Positions 1-6,757 are shown, numbered from the stretch's first letter. The stretch is DNA of 9,624 nt from an uncultured Eubacteriales bacterium (GCA_902475855.1 CABSBF010000067.1:1-9624), one strand, 5' to 3'. The notes: a model not told the origin generated them from the sequence alone. A program made the numbers and translations.

Positions 1-13
1 GTTGAACCGTCAT
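1..13 (-). CDS. Possible start of a leftward gene, only four codons in window
   Basis: On the minus strand an ATG at 13-11 is preceded by AAAGGA (26-21) at a 7-base spacing, which is a good Shine-Dalgarno arrangement. Only Met-Thr-Val-Gln can be read before the window ends, so no family can be named. The alternative is that this is chance in AT-rich spacer DNA. If it is real, the stem-loop at 85-123 lies in its upstream region. Confidence 0.3.
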
Positions 14-84
14 TTCTTCATCCTTTTTATTCTTACAAACTCTGATTTGTCGAACTAAACACAAAAACCGAATATCGAAAAACT

Positions 85-130
85 GACCGTTGACTGGTCG
101 CAATGTGCGAAAAGTTGACGGTCTTTTTAT
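85..130 (+). terminator. Stem-loop with T-runs on both sides (intrinsic terminator or attenuator)
   Basis: Bases 85-94 (gaccgttgac) pair with 114-123 (gttgacggtc) over 10 bp, with two G-U pairs if transcribed. A smaller inner hairpin, tcgca/tgcga, lies at 98-102 and 106-110. The plus strand continues with TTTTTAT at 124-130, and the minus strand also meets a T5 run just past the stem, so it could act in either direction. No plus-strand gene ending nearby is visible, so it may end a gene left of the window or act as a leader element. Confidence 0.6.
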
Positions 131-161
131 ACCTATTTTCAAAAAAGGGAGGTCAAACAGA

Positions 162-206
162 ATGGAAAAACCGAGAACCCTTGAACAGCTCCGAGCCGAA
201 AGATAA
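162..206 (+). pseudogene. Truncated 5' end of an unknown gene, 14 codons
   Basis: An ATG at 162 follows an almost perfect ribosome binding site, AGGGAGGT (146-153), at an 8-base spacing. The frame reads MEKPRTLEQLRAER and then meets TAA at 204-206. That is exactly where a short inverted repeat (ggtcc/ggacc, 207-222) and transposase-derived sequence begin. The strong translation signal in front of so short a frame suggests the start of a longer gene cut off by insertion or deletion. The stretch is charged and helix-prone, and I do not recognise its family. It could instead be a genuine short peptide or leader ORF. Confidence 0.4.
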
Positions 207-661
207 GGTCCAATAAGGGACCTGTTGACAAAAGCAAAAATTCTGCTGGAACCCACAGTAGTTCCAGCAGAACAGTAAATTTTGGGATAGCGAAAGATGG
301 CATTTACCATCCTCTTGAGGTTTAGGGCCATGGCGGCAAGGAGGAATTCTTCCGTAGCTGCAAGAATGCCCCTTTTTCAAATCCTTGAAATATAGTGTTC
401 CCGTTTCAAGACGGAGAAGCTACCCTCGGCCCAGATTTTACGAAGCCGCATCATGGCCAGGTATTCTGGAGTTCTCACGCGCTGATGCCCTCTGAAAAAT
501 GCCGGATAGCAACTGCTGGCCAGCACTCTGCGCCGAATTCCAGCCTTGTCAAAACAGCTCGGCCGTTTTGGACAGTGCATACAGGCATCGCCCTCGACCT
601 GGTAGCACCGCAGATATTTGCCCGTCGATTTGCTGCAATTTAGCCTGTGGTATGGCAAAGT
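207..661 (-). pseudogene. IS1182-type transposase, C-terminal remnant
   Basis: Reading the minus strand from about 661, the frame gives segments typical of the C-terminal part of IS1182-family DDE transposases: NCSKSTGKYLRCYQ, the cysteine cluster CMHCPKRPSCFDKAGIRRR, then RVRTPEYLAMMRLRKIWAEG with the conserved catalytic-region Glu, and SVLKREHYISRI. A TGA (379-377) follows, but the same frame goes straight on as KRGILAATEEFLLAAMALNLKRMV (near 376-303), which is the usual end of these proteins. The gene therefore carries a nonsense mutation (CGA to TGA is the simplest explanation). The N-terminal two thirds are missing, so the element cannot move on its own. Its 3' end carries the stem-loop at 241-272. 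Family-level assignment is by recalled motif similarity. Confidence 0.75.
228..272 (-). terminator. Transposase-end intrinsic terminator
   Basis: Positions 241-252 (ttctgctggaac) and 261-272 (gttccagcagaa) form a perfect 12-bp stem with an 8-base loop. On the minus strand the stem is followed by TTTTTGCTTTTG, giving a classic terminator in the direction of the transposase remnant. A second short inverted repeat, ggtcc/ggacc (207-222), lies just beyond and may be near the end of the original element. Confidence 0.7.
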
Positions 662-895
662 AGCTCTCAAAAAGAACTCCTGCATTATTATCTACTGACA
701 AGACATTAGCAGCAACTCCGTTTATTTTAACAACAACATTGTCTGCAAATTTTTTGGTTGTGGTTGCACGCACCACTAATTGATAGGTCTGACCTCCTTC
801 AAAATTTTCGCCATATCCCAGAGTGTTCCCGTTTAACTTCCACTCATAGGCATTTCCATTCGAAAATACCGGCAGTGCTTGTTTTTTTATTTTTT
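662..895 (-). pseudogene. Fragment resembling a surface-protein repeat domain
   Basis: The minus strand is open from about 895 and reads through AYEWKLNGNTLGYGENFEGG, then QTYQLVVRATTTKKFADNVV and VKINGVAANVLSVDNNAGVL. The order Tyr-x-Trp, then a short loop, then F-x-x-G-x-x-Y-x-L, then F-x-x-N-V-x-V-K-I-N-G resembles a repeat found in cell-surface proteins of Clostridia, where the usual form is FEAGKTYTLTV followed by VTVTVNGKEATV. There is no ribosome binding site, no signal peptide and no continuation. Downstream the frame runs into transposase sequence near 660 and stops near 549. I read it as a broken piece of a larger gene joined to the transposon remnant. The family is recalled, not searched. 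Confidence 0.45.
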
Positions 896-984
896 GGAAA
901 ACTATGCATTTTTGTCCTGTTTTGATTTTCCTTGTTTTTCCTAATGAATGTTAGAAGTTTTTGACGAAAAAAATTAATTCTGAA
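896..984. other. AT-rich spacer, nothing recognised
   Basis: This AT-rich stretch with several T-runs separates the decayed region from the promoter of the first metabolic gene. A frame opening at 961 runs through the promoter and into the next gene out of frame. It has no ribosome binding site, so it is not annotated. Confidence 0.5.
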
Positions 985-1013
985 TTGCCCTTAAAACCGC
1001 CTTATTCTACAAT
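985..1013 (+). promoter_or_regulatory. Sigma-A type promoter of the five-gene cluster
   Basis: TTGCCC (985-990) and TACAAT (1008-1013) are separated by exactly 17 bp, which matches the consensus -35/-10 arrangement well. Transcription would begin near 1020, leaving a leader of about 95 bases before the ATG at 1115. The inverted repeat at 1015-1050 starts right after the -10 box, so a protein bound there would cover the transcription start. Confidence 0.6.
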
Positions 1014-1014
1014 A

Positions 1015-1050
1015 ATATTGCTACTTTCTAACGGCTGTTTGTGCAATATT
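1015..1050. promoter_or_regulatory. Perfect 8-bp inverted repeat, probable operator
   Basis: AATATTGC (1015-1022) is matched by GCAATATT (1043-1050). The half-site centres lie 28 bp apart, close to three helical turns, as expected for a dimeric or multimeric regulator. The left arm overlaps the 13-base word attgctactttct (1017-1029) that recurs at 9123-9135 beside the Lrp-family gene. The position over the start point suggests repression or ligand-dependent switching. A leader RNA hairpin is a less likely reading, because the 20-base loop is long and no T-run follows. Confidence 0.45.
1017..1029 (+). repeat. 13-bp word shared with 9123-9135, copy 1
   Basis: ATTGCTACTTTCT occurs here, just downstream of the cluster promoter, and again at 9123-9135 beside the Lrp-family gene, both in plus orientation. 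An exact 13-base match between two short spacers is unlikely by chance, though AT-richness weakens the argument. Confidence 0.5.
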
Positions 1051-1114
1051 TCACGATTGTTGCATTTACAACCAACGAAAACAACCAAAATGCTGCAGAA
1101 GGGAGACTTACATT

Positions 1115-2074
1115 ATGAAGCACAACATCCTTTTGGTGGAACCGACCATTAAGCCGAATGGCGTTGCTATCCTGTCAGAAAACGGCAACGTCTTTATGGC
1201 GCCCAATGGGGACAAGGAAACGCTAATCCGTTACATCAACGACAATCAGTGCGAGGCAATCTGCTGCCGTGTGGAGCAGATGACGGCCGAAGTCATCGAT
1301 GCCTGCCCCACGCTCAAGGTCATCGGCCAGCACGGTATCGGTCTGGACAATATCGACATTCCCGCAGCGACCGCCCATAAGGTTCGCGTTCTCAATGTGC
1401 CAGACAGCAGCCATATCACGGTGGCTGAGCATGCGATGACGTTCATTCTGGCGTGCAGCCGCTCCCTCAAGATCAATGACGACAGCGTTCGCAGCGGCGG
1501 CTGGGCCACGAAGGATCAGCGCCAGACGCACGACGTGATGGGTAAAACGCTTCTGATTATCGGCCTCGGCCGTATCGGCCGCGCACTGGCGGCTCGCGCG
1601 CAGGCGTTTGACATGAAGGTGATTGCCTACGATACCTATGTTCCCGCAGAGGCCGGCGCAAAGATCGGCGTGGAAATGTACACGGATCTGCATACGGCGT
1701 TGGCGCAGGCTGATTTCGTTTCCCTGCACACGCCGCTCACGCCCGAAACAAAGGGGATGTTCTCCACTGCTGAATTTGAGGCGATGAAGGATTCTGCCTA
1801 TTTCATCAACTGCGGCCGCGGCCCTGTTGCTGATGAGGCGGCGATGGTCGAGGCGCTCAAAAACAAGAAGATTGCTGGAGCCGGCCTGGACTGCCTGGAA
1901 AAGGAACCGCCTGAGCTGGACAATCCGCTCTTCCAGTTTGACAATGTGATGTTCACGCCTCACATCGGCGGCAACACCATCGAGGCATCCATGCGCTGCT
2001 CGGAGATTCTTGCCAACACGGTTCTCAAGGCGCTCGACGGCGAGGAAACCTATAACTGGGTCAACCGGTTTTAA
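1115..2074 (+). CDS. D-2-hydroxyacid dehydrogenase, SerA-like, NAD-dependent
   Basis: A 319-residue soluble protein of the D-isomer-specific 2-hydroxyacid dehydrogenase family, which reduces 2-oxoacids or oxidises D-2-hydroxyacids with NAD(H). The N-terminal substrate-binding part includes GIGLDNID (74-81). The Rossmann motif GLGRIG is at 150-155, followed by Asp173 at the end of the second strand, which favours NAD over NADP. The catalytic triad is present as Arg235 (in NCGRG), Glu264 (in LEKEP) and His283 (in TPHIGG). The length equals the catalytic core alone: there is no C-terminal ACT domain, so no serine feedback site as in long PGDH enzymes. The ATG is preceded by AGAAGGGAG at a suitable distance. 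It is the first gene of a same-strand group, with a 54-base gap to the DapA-like gene. The best database name would probably be phosphoglycerate dehydrogenase, but no serC or serB is nearby and the context suggests another 2-oxoacid. Family certain, substrate unknown. Confidence 0.93.
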   Translation: MKHNILLVEPTIKPNGVAILSENGNVFMAPNGDKETLIRYINDNQCEAICCRVEQMTAEVIDACPTLKVIGQHGIGLDNIDIPAATAHKVRVLNVPDSSHITVAEHAMTFILACSRSLKINDDSVRSGGWATKDQRQTHDVMGKTLLIIGLGRIGRALAARAQAFDMKVIAYDTYVPAEAGAKIGVEMYTDLHTALAQADFVSLHTPLTPETKGMFSTAEFEAMKDSAYFINCGRGPVADEAAMVEALKNKKIAGAGLDCLEKEPPELDNPLFQFDNVMFTPHIGGNTIEASMRCSEILANTVLKALDGEETYNWVNRF

Positions 2075-2128
2075 GCACGTCCTGAAAGACAGCGCTTTGT
2101 AACGAAAAAAATGAAAAGGAGTATTTTT

Positions 2129-3013
2129 ATGATCGATCTTAGCGGCATTATGACAGCCATTGTTACTCCCTTGAATGCGGACCGCACGCTCAACCGGGAG
2201 CAGCTGAAAAACCTTATCGATTTCCAGATCAAAAACGGTGTTCACAGCATCCTCGCGCTCGGCGGCACGGGTGAATATCCTGCGCTGACGATGGAGGTTC
2301 GCAAGGAAACGGTGGATTGCACGGTGGAGTATGTCAACAAGCGCGTTCCCGTTATCATCGGTAACCTTGAAACCGGTATTGGCGAGAGCATCGCGTTCAC
2401 GCAGTATTGCGAAAAGGCCGGCGCGGATGCAGTTCTGGTCATGACACCGTACTATGTCCATGCATCCCAGCAGGGGCTGATTGATTTCTACACTGAGCTG
2501 GACAAGAACATTAACATTCCGTTCCTAGTTTACAACATTCCTTACCGTACCTGCGTCAACATGAGTGCGGCCACCTTTGAGTATCTGGTGGACAACACGA
2601 AGCACCTCGTCGGCATCAAGGAGTGCAACAACAGCCCTGCGCAGGCCATTGACATGATTAACCGTGTTGGCGATCGAACGAATTTCCTCAGCGGTGAGGA
2701 GTTCCTCTCCATCATGCTCATGGCGCTGGGGGCAAAGGGCGCCGTTATGGCCTCTGCCAACCTGGTTCCTGAAGCCTGGGTCAAGATGTACGATCTGGTT
2801 AAGGAGCACAAGACGCAGGAGGCGCTCGACCTGTTTGGCAATTACACCGAGCTGATTGCCGCCATGTTTGCCGAAACCAACCCCGGCCCGCTCAAGCACG
2901 GTATGGAGCTCATCGGCGTTCCCTGCGGTCCGACCGCGATTCCGCTGACACCGGTTTCCGAGCCTGCTGCTGCCCGTCTTGAAAAGGCGATGAAATATCT
3001 CAAGCTCATCTAA
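2129..3013 (+). CDS. DapA/NanA-superfamily Schiff-base lyase (copy 1)
   Basis: A 294-residue (beta/alpha)8 enzyme of the dihydrodipicolinate synthase / N-acetylneuraminate lyase superfamily, which forms or cleaves carbon-carbon bonds through a lysine Schiff base, usually with pyruvate. Seen: GGTGE at 45-49 (canonical DapA has GTTGE, so the first Thr is Gly), Tyr108-Tyr109 in MTPYY, Tyr135 in YNIP, Arg140 in the DapA Arg138 position, and the catalytic Lys164 in GIKE. Start choice: an upstream in-frame ATG at 2111 is unlikely because AAAAGGAG (2114-2121) sits between the two and is spaced 7 bases from the ATG at 2129. A ribosome binding site for the next gene overlaps the stop codon, suggesting coupled translation. 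No dapB or other lysine genes occur here, so lysine synthesis is doubtful. A catabolic aldolase, hydratase or deaminase of the same superfamily fits as well. Family certain, reaction unknown. Confidence 0.93.
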   Translation: MIDLSGIMTAIVTPLNADRTLNREQLKNLIDFQIKNGVHSILALGGTGEYPALTMEVRKETVDCTVEYVNKRVPVIIGNLETGIGESIAFTQYCEKAGADAVLVMTPYYVHASQQGLIDFYTELDKNINIPFLVYNIPYRTCVNMSAATFEYLVDNTKHLVGIKECNNSPAQAIDMINRVGDRTNFLSGEEFLSIMLMALGAKGAVMASANLVPEAWVKMYDLVKEHKTQEALDLFGNYTELIAAMFAETNPGPLKHGMELIGVPCGPTAIPLTPVSEPAAARLEKAMKYLKLI

Positions 3014-3028
3014 GGAGGCATTCTGCAC

Positions 3029-4150
3029 ATGCACCAGAACATCTCCGGAGAGAAGCTGCGCTTTGGCCGTATGATGGTCTATGCTGGGGCGGTGATGTCC
3101 CTGATGATTGGTGCGGCCTTTGCCACGGGGCAGGAAGTGCTGATGTACTTCGTCGCCTGGGGCAATGACATGTTTGCAATCGTCGGCATCATTCTGGCAA
3201 TTATCATCTGGATCTCGCTGAGCTTCTCCATTGCCGGTTCGCGCCATCACTTTCAGAAAAATGAGGAGATATTCACCTTCTTCTGTGGCCGGTACTTCGG
3301 AAAGGTGTACGACTATTTTACCGCATTTTTCAGCTACGCCTGCTACCTTTTTATGCTCGGCGGCGTAGGAAGTACAATGAAAGAGCAGTTCGGCATTTCG
3401 GCGGTGATTGGTATCGTGGGGCTGAGCGTCATCGTGATTCTGACCGTGTCCATGGGACTTCAGAAAATCACTGACATTCTTGGCTTTCTCGGCACTATTC
3501 TGCTTGTTGTCATTCTGCTGATTTCTGTTGTCACACTGGCCCTGCACTTTGGCCAGATTCCGGCCAACTACGAAGCACTCAATACGCTCGGCCCGGAATA
3601 TTTCGGCATTGAAAAGTCCATAGCACCCAACGTACTGATGAATGCGCTCAACTATATGGGCACTGTTGTAATCTGGTTCATCACCTTTATTACTATGATG
3701 GCGGTGCAGAGTGAGCGCAAGATTGAGGTAAAGGTTGGCAGCGTGGTTGGCTCGGCTCTATTCATGGGCGCATTGCTGATTGTGGCGTTCGCCATGATCT
3801 CGGTGCTTCCGATTGTCGGCGCGAGCGATGTGCCGAGCATTGTCATGGCGGCGAACCTCTGGCAGCCTCTGGCCGCGTTCTTTGCTGTCATCGTGATCGG
3901 CGGCAGCTTTACAACAGCGGTTCCCCTGCTGTGGACGCCGGTTTCCCGCTTTGCAGAGGACGGCAGCGCCAAAGCGCGCCTCCTTGCCTTGGTGCTCGGC
4001 GTTATCGGCGTGGTGATTGCACTCTTTGTTCCCTATAAGACTCTGATGAATTACGTCATGAATGTCGGCGGCATGCTGGCCTACGTTATGTTCGCATTCA
4101 TTCTCTGGACGGACATCCGCATGTTCCGGGAGCGCAAAACCAAGGCATAA
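3029..4150 (+). CDS. YkvI-type membrane transporter (COG3949-like)
   Basis: A 373-residue, strongly hydrophobic protein with about ten predicted membrane segments, roughly at residues 14-33, 45-70, 92-112, 123-143, 150-173, 205-228, 237-260, 277-300, 316-335 and 341-360. The motif GAAFATGQEV (28-37), interrupting the first helix, is typical of YkvI-type proteins, relatives of the sodium-coupled amino acid carriers with a broken first helix. The C-terminus is short and basic, as expected for a cytoplasmic tail. AAGGAGG (3012-3018) overlaps the stop of the preceding lyase gene and lies 10 bases from the ATG, so the two are likely co-translated. The substrate is unknown; the neighbouring enzymes suggest an amino acid, imino acid or hydroxy acid. 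Confidence 0.8.
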   Translation: MHQNISGEKLRFGRMMVYAGAVMSLMIGAAFATGQEVLMYFVAWGNDMFAIVGIILAIIIWISLSFSIAGSRHHFQKNEEIFTFFCGRYFGKVYDYFTAFFSYACYLFMLGGVGSTMKEQFGISAVIGIVGLSVIVILTVSMGLQKITDILGFLGTILLVVILLISVVTLALHFGQIPANYEALNTLGPEYFGIEKSIAPNVLMNALNYMGTVVIWFITFITMMAVQSERKIEVKVGSVVGSALFMGALLIVAFAMISVLPIVGASDVPSIVMAANLWQPLAAFFAVIVIGGSFTTAVPLLWTPVSRFAEDGSAKARLLALVLGVIGVVIALFVPYKTLMNYVMNVGGMLAYVMFAFILWTDIRMFRERKTKA

Positions 4151-4182
4151 TTTTTTAAAATTTATTTTTGGAGGAAACTACC

Positions 4183-5016
4183 ATGAGCACTTTGACCGGA
4201 AAGAAAATCGGTTTCATTGGCGGCGGCCGCATGGGCGAGGGCATTTTCAGCGGCATTCTGAAAGCGGACCTGATCCCTCCGCAGGATCTGTATGTTGCGG
4301 ATATCCGTGAGGATCATCTTCAGGCGCTGAAGGCGCAGTACGGCATGAACATTGTCAACTCATCCACCAACGAGGGCCTCAAGCAGCTTATCGACAGTGT
4401 TGATGTTGTGTTTCTTGCTATTCTGCCGCAGGTTGCCCCCAAGCTGTTGCCCTACATCAATTCCTGCCTTGATCCCCAAAAGCACTTTGTATTCTCTATC
4501 ATGGGCGGTGTGCTGACCACCACCATCGAAGAGCAGATTACCGAAACCTCTCTCATTCGTATCATGCCCAATACGCCGATGAGCGTCTGCGAGGGCTGCG
4601 CGGGCATTGTTCCCGGTAAGAACGCTAAGCAGGAGCATAAGGATATGGCGGCTGAAATTTTCAACGCCATCGGCCTCGGTCTCTTCCTGCCGGAGGCGCA
4701 GATCGATCCGCTTACCGGCATTTCCGGCTGTGGTCCCGCTTTCTGCGGCATTATGATTCAGGCGCTTGCCGACGGCGGCGTTTATCTCGGCCTCTCCCGC
4801 GCTGATGCAATCAAGATCGCGGCGCAGACCTTGGTCGGTACTGGAAAGATGGTGCTCGAACAGGGGATTCATCCCGAAATTCTTAAGGACAATGTCTGCT
4901 CTCCTGGCGGTGGTACCATCGGCGGCACTGTTTCGCTTGAGCGAGACGGCTTCCGCGCCGCCTGCATCAATGCGGTTATCAACGCGGTGAACCGCATGAA
5001 CGAGGTCGTCAAGTAA
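4183..5016 (+). CDS. Pyrroline-5-carboxylate reductase family protein, ProC-like
   Basis: A 277-residue NAD(P)H-dependent imine reductase of the ProC family. The nucleotide-binding motif IGFIGGGRMGE opens the protein (about 9-19). IMPNTP (127-132) and SGCGPAF (181-187) follow, and then the dimer-forming helical domain with the family loop SPGGGT (240-245). Two conserved features differ: the usual KPQ reads LPQ (81-83), and the substrate loop SPGGTT reads SPGGGT, losing one Thr. This may mean a cyclic imine other than pyrroline-5-carboxylate. Start choice: a TTG at 4168 is in frame, but the ribosome binding site GGAGGA (4170-4175) lies inside that extension and is 7 bases from the ATG at 4183. 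A 32-base AT-rich gap separates it from the transporter gene. No proA or proB is present, so a role in proline synthesis is not supported by context. Confidence 0.9.
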   Translation: MSTLTGKKIGFIGGGRMGEGIFSGILKADLIPPQDLYVADIREDHLQALKAQYGMNIVNSSTNEGLKQLIDSVDVVFLAILPQVAPKLLPYINSCLDPQKHFVFSIMGGVLTTTIEEQITETSLIRIMPNTPMSVCEGCAGIVPGKNAKQEHKDMAAEIFNAIGLGLFLPEAQIDPLTGISGCGPAFCGIMIQALADGGVYLGLSRADAIKIAAQTLVGTGKMVLEQGIHPEILKDNVCSPGGGTIGGTVSLERDGFRAACINAVINAVNRMNEVVK

Positions 5017-5029
5017 GCACTTTTCCATT

Positions 5030-5071
5030 CGCTGAGGAGGGGCGGAGGCCTTCTTCCGACCATCCTCAGCG
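5030..5071 (+). other. Intercistronic stem-loop between the ProC-like and NhaC-like genes
   Basis: CGCTGAGGA (5030-5038) pairs with TCCTCAGCG (5063-5071), a perfect 9-bp stem, and a smaller cgga/tccg hairpin fits inside the loop. No T-run follows, so it does not look like a complete intrinsic terminator. It lies in the only long gap (164 bases) within the five-gene group, and a second small hairpin, cctg/cagg (near 5081-5090), follows. It may stabilise or process the transcript, or uncouple expression of the last gene. Confidence 0.5.
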
Positions 5072-5180
5072 ACTCTCCTGCCTGTGCAGGAACAGCGCAG
5101 TTCCACAATCTCCCACAGTTCCCTGACCGCATTGCCTACCCATGCAAGCCAATCAGAATATGTAAAGGAGAAAGAAAATC

Positions 5181-6683
5181 ATGAGTGAAAAGAAAACAAG
5201 AACCACGCGCGCTCCGTCTTATGCAGAAGCCTACTTGTGCGTTGTGCTGGTCTTCGGACTGGTCATCGGTGCGATGATTCTCGGTGTTCCTGTTCAGGCC
5301 ACCATGCTCTTTGCTTCGGTAATTGCGACCGTCTTTGCCTATCGTTTGGGCTACAGCTGGGACGTGCTGGAAAAAGCCATCGCCGGCAAGCTCGGCCAGT
5401 TGGCGCCGACGGTCTGCATTCTCTGGCTCATTGGCCTGTATCTCGGCGCGAACATGTTCAGCGGTACGCTGCCCCTGCTCGTCAAGTACGGCTTTGAAAT
5501 CATCAGTCCGAAATTCCTCTACGTCAGCGCTCTGCTGGTTTGCTCTGTGCTTTCTGTAATGACCGGTTCTTCTTGGACCTCCGTCGCCACGGGCGGCATT
5601 GCCTGCATCACCATCTGCCGTATTCTCGGCGGCAATGATGCAATCATGGCCGGTGCCATTATTTCCGGTGCAATTTTCGGTGATAAGATTTCCCCCATGT
5701 CTGAGACAACCAATCTGGCACCCGCCTGCGTCGGCAATACGCTGTGGAGCCACATTCACGCACAGCTCTTTACGACGATTCCCGCCTTGCTATTTGCTAT
5801 CGTATTTTACACACTTCTCGGCCTGCATTCCGGCGGCGTGGCGGATATTCCGGAAAACGCGACCGAGGTAGTTGATCAGCTTGACCAGATTTTCAACCTC
5901 AATCCTGTCCTGCTTCTGCCGGTCATCGTTCTGCTGGTGCTTGCTGTGACGCAGAAGCCGACCATCCCCTCGCTGCTGATTTCCAGCGTGCTCGCGCTGA
6001 TCGTCGGCGTTATCGTGCAAGGGCCTGCGTTTACCATGAAGGTGGCCACGAACGCTGCGATCAAGGGCTTCACGGTTTCCTCCGTTGCACCTGAGGGTAT
6101 GGAGATTCTCCACGACGTGTCCTACCTGCTCAACCGCGGCGGCATGATCTCCATGGCCAACACGGTCATGATCTGCTACACCGGCTTTGCTCTGACGGCT
6201 ATCCTGATCCGCTGCGGCATTCTGGATAAGGCGGTCGAGCCTCTCATGCACTTTGCCAACACCCGCGTCAAGGCAGTCTTTACCGCTGAACTGGCCATTT
6301 TCGTCGTTCACGCTGTGGCTGGTATTTCCTATCTCAGCTCCGTGTTCGTCGGTGCAGCCTGGAAGAAGTGCTACGTGAAGAACAAGATCGGCCTGCCTGC
6401 GCTCTCCCGCACGCTGGAGGACGTCGGTACAACGGTTTCCTGCTTGTTCCCCTGGGGCCAGAGCGGCGCGTTCTATGTGGCGACCCTCGGTGTTTCCATC
6501 TATGGTGCAAACGGCTACTTCAAGTACCTGACGCTCAGCTATCTGTGCCCGATCATCGCGCTGTTGCTTGCCGTATTCAACATCGGCATGTTCAATCTCA
6601 GTGATGACGAGCAGGCCAAGCTCATGGCCGAGATTGAGGAAGAGGAAGGCAATATGAAGTCCATCGCGGAGATGGACGCCTGA
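5181..6683 (+). CDS. NhaC-family sodium antiporter
   Basis: A 500-residue polytopic inner-membrane protein of the NhaC family. The diagnostic segments are MTGSSWTSVAT (127-137) and GDKISPMSETTNLAP (167-181), with the C-terminal LFPWGQSGAFYVA motif (near 415-427) and an acidic cytoplasmic tail. Members exchange sodium for protons. The family also contains the Bacillus malate/lactate exchanger MleN, so carboxylate or hydroxy-acid exchange is possible, and the LarA-like and dehydrogenase genes nearby make that attractive (inference). AAAGGAG lies about 11 bases before the ATG. It is the last gene of the same-strand group and is followed by the stem-loop at 6726-6757. Length and motifs are normal for the family, with no sign of decay. 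Confidence 0.92.
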   Translation: MSEKKTRTTRAPSYAEAYLCVVLVFGLVIGAMILGVPVQATMLFASVIATVFAYRLGYSWDVLEKAIAGKLGQLAPTVCILWLIGLYLGANMFSGTLPLLVKYGFEIISPKFLYVSALLVCSVLSVMTGSSWTSVATGGIACITICRILGGNDAIMAGAIISGAIFGDKISPMSETTNLAPACVGNTLWSHIHAQLFTTIPALLFAIVFYTLLGLHSGGVADIPENATEVVDQLDQIFNLNPVLLLPVIVLLVLAVTQKPTIPSLLISSVLALIVGVIVQGPAFTMKVATNAAIKGFTVSSVAPEGMEILHDVSYLLNRGGMISMANTVMICYTGFALTAILIRCGILDKAVEPLMHFANTRVKAVFTAELAIFVVHAVAGISYLSSVFVGAAWKKCYVKNKIGLPALSRTLEDVGTTVSCLFPWGQSGAFYVATLGVSIYGANGYFKYLTLSYLCPIIALLLAVFNIGMFNLSDDEQAKLMAEIEEEEGNMKSIAEMDA

Positions 6684-6725
6684 TTTTCCGACGGATCATT
6701 CCAAACAGAAGTGTAAAGAAAACAG

Positions 6726-6757
6726 AAAGATCAGGAGAGGTTCCTCTCCTGATCTTT
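6726..6757 (+). terminator. 15-bp stem-loop ending the five-gene group
   Basis: AAAGATCAGGAGAGG (6726-6740) is followed two bases later by its exact reverse complement (6743-6757). The tip must open to a 4-base loop, leaving about 14 bp of stem. The downstream T-run is short (CTTTG), so termination rests mainly on the very stable stem. It lies 42 bases after the NhaC-like gene and before a new promoter, so it most likely separates two transcripts. Confidence 0.7.

Noticed and set aside
241..272. Possible CRISPR-type or site-specific recombination repeat
   Set aside because: It is a single inverted repeat with a T-run at the end of a transposase remnant, so a terminator explains it. There are no further copies or spacers.
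961..1152. 63-codon open frame on the plus strand
   Set aside because: It runs across the promoter, the operator repeat and the start of the dehydrogenase gene out of frame, without a ribosome binding site.
1115..2074. Assignment as the serine biosynthesis gene serA
   Set aside because: The protein is catalytic core only, with no ACT domain, and there is no serB or serC nearby, so the substrate cannot be assumed.
1223..2461. 412-codon open frame on the minus strand
   Set aside because: It lies antisense to two clearly conserved genes, has no family-like motifs and reads as low-complexity His/Arg/Asn-rich sequence caused by GC-rich third positions.
2129..3013. Assignment as the lysine biosynthesis gene dapA
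   Set aside because: The first active-site loop is altered and no lysine pathway genes are adjacent, so only the superfamily is claimed.
2525..3547. 340-codon open frame on the minus strand
   Set aside because: It is antisense to the first lyase and the transporter gene, with His/Asn/Asp-rich shadow composition and no ribosome binding site.
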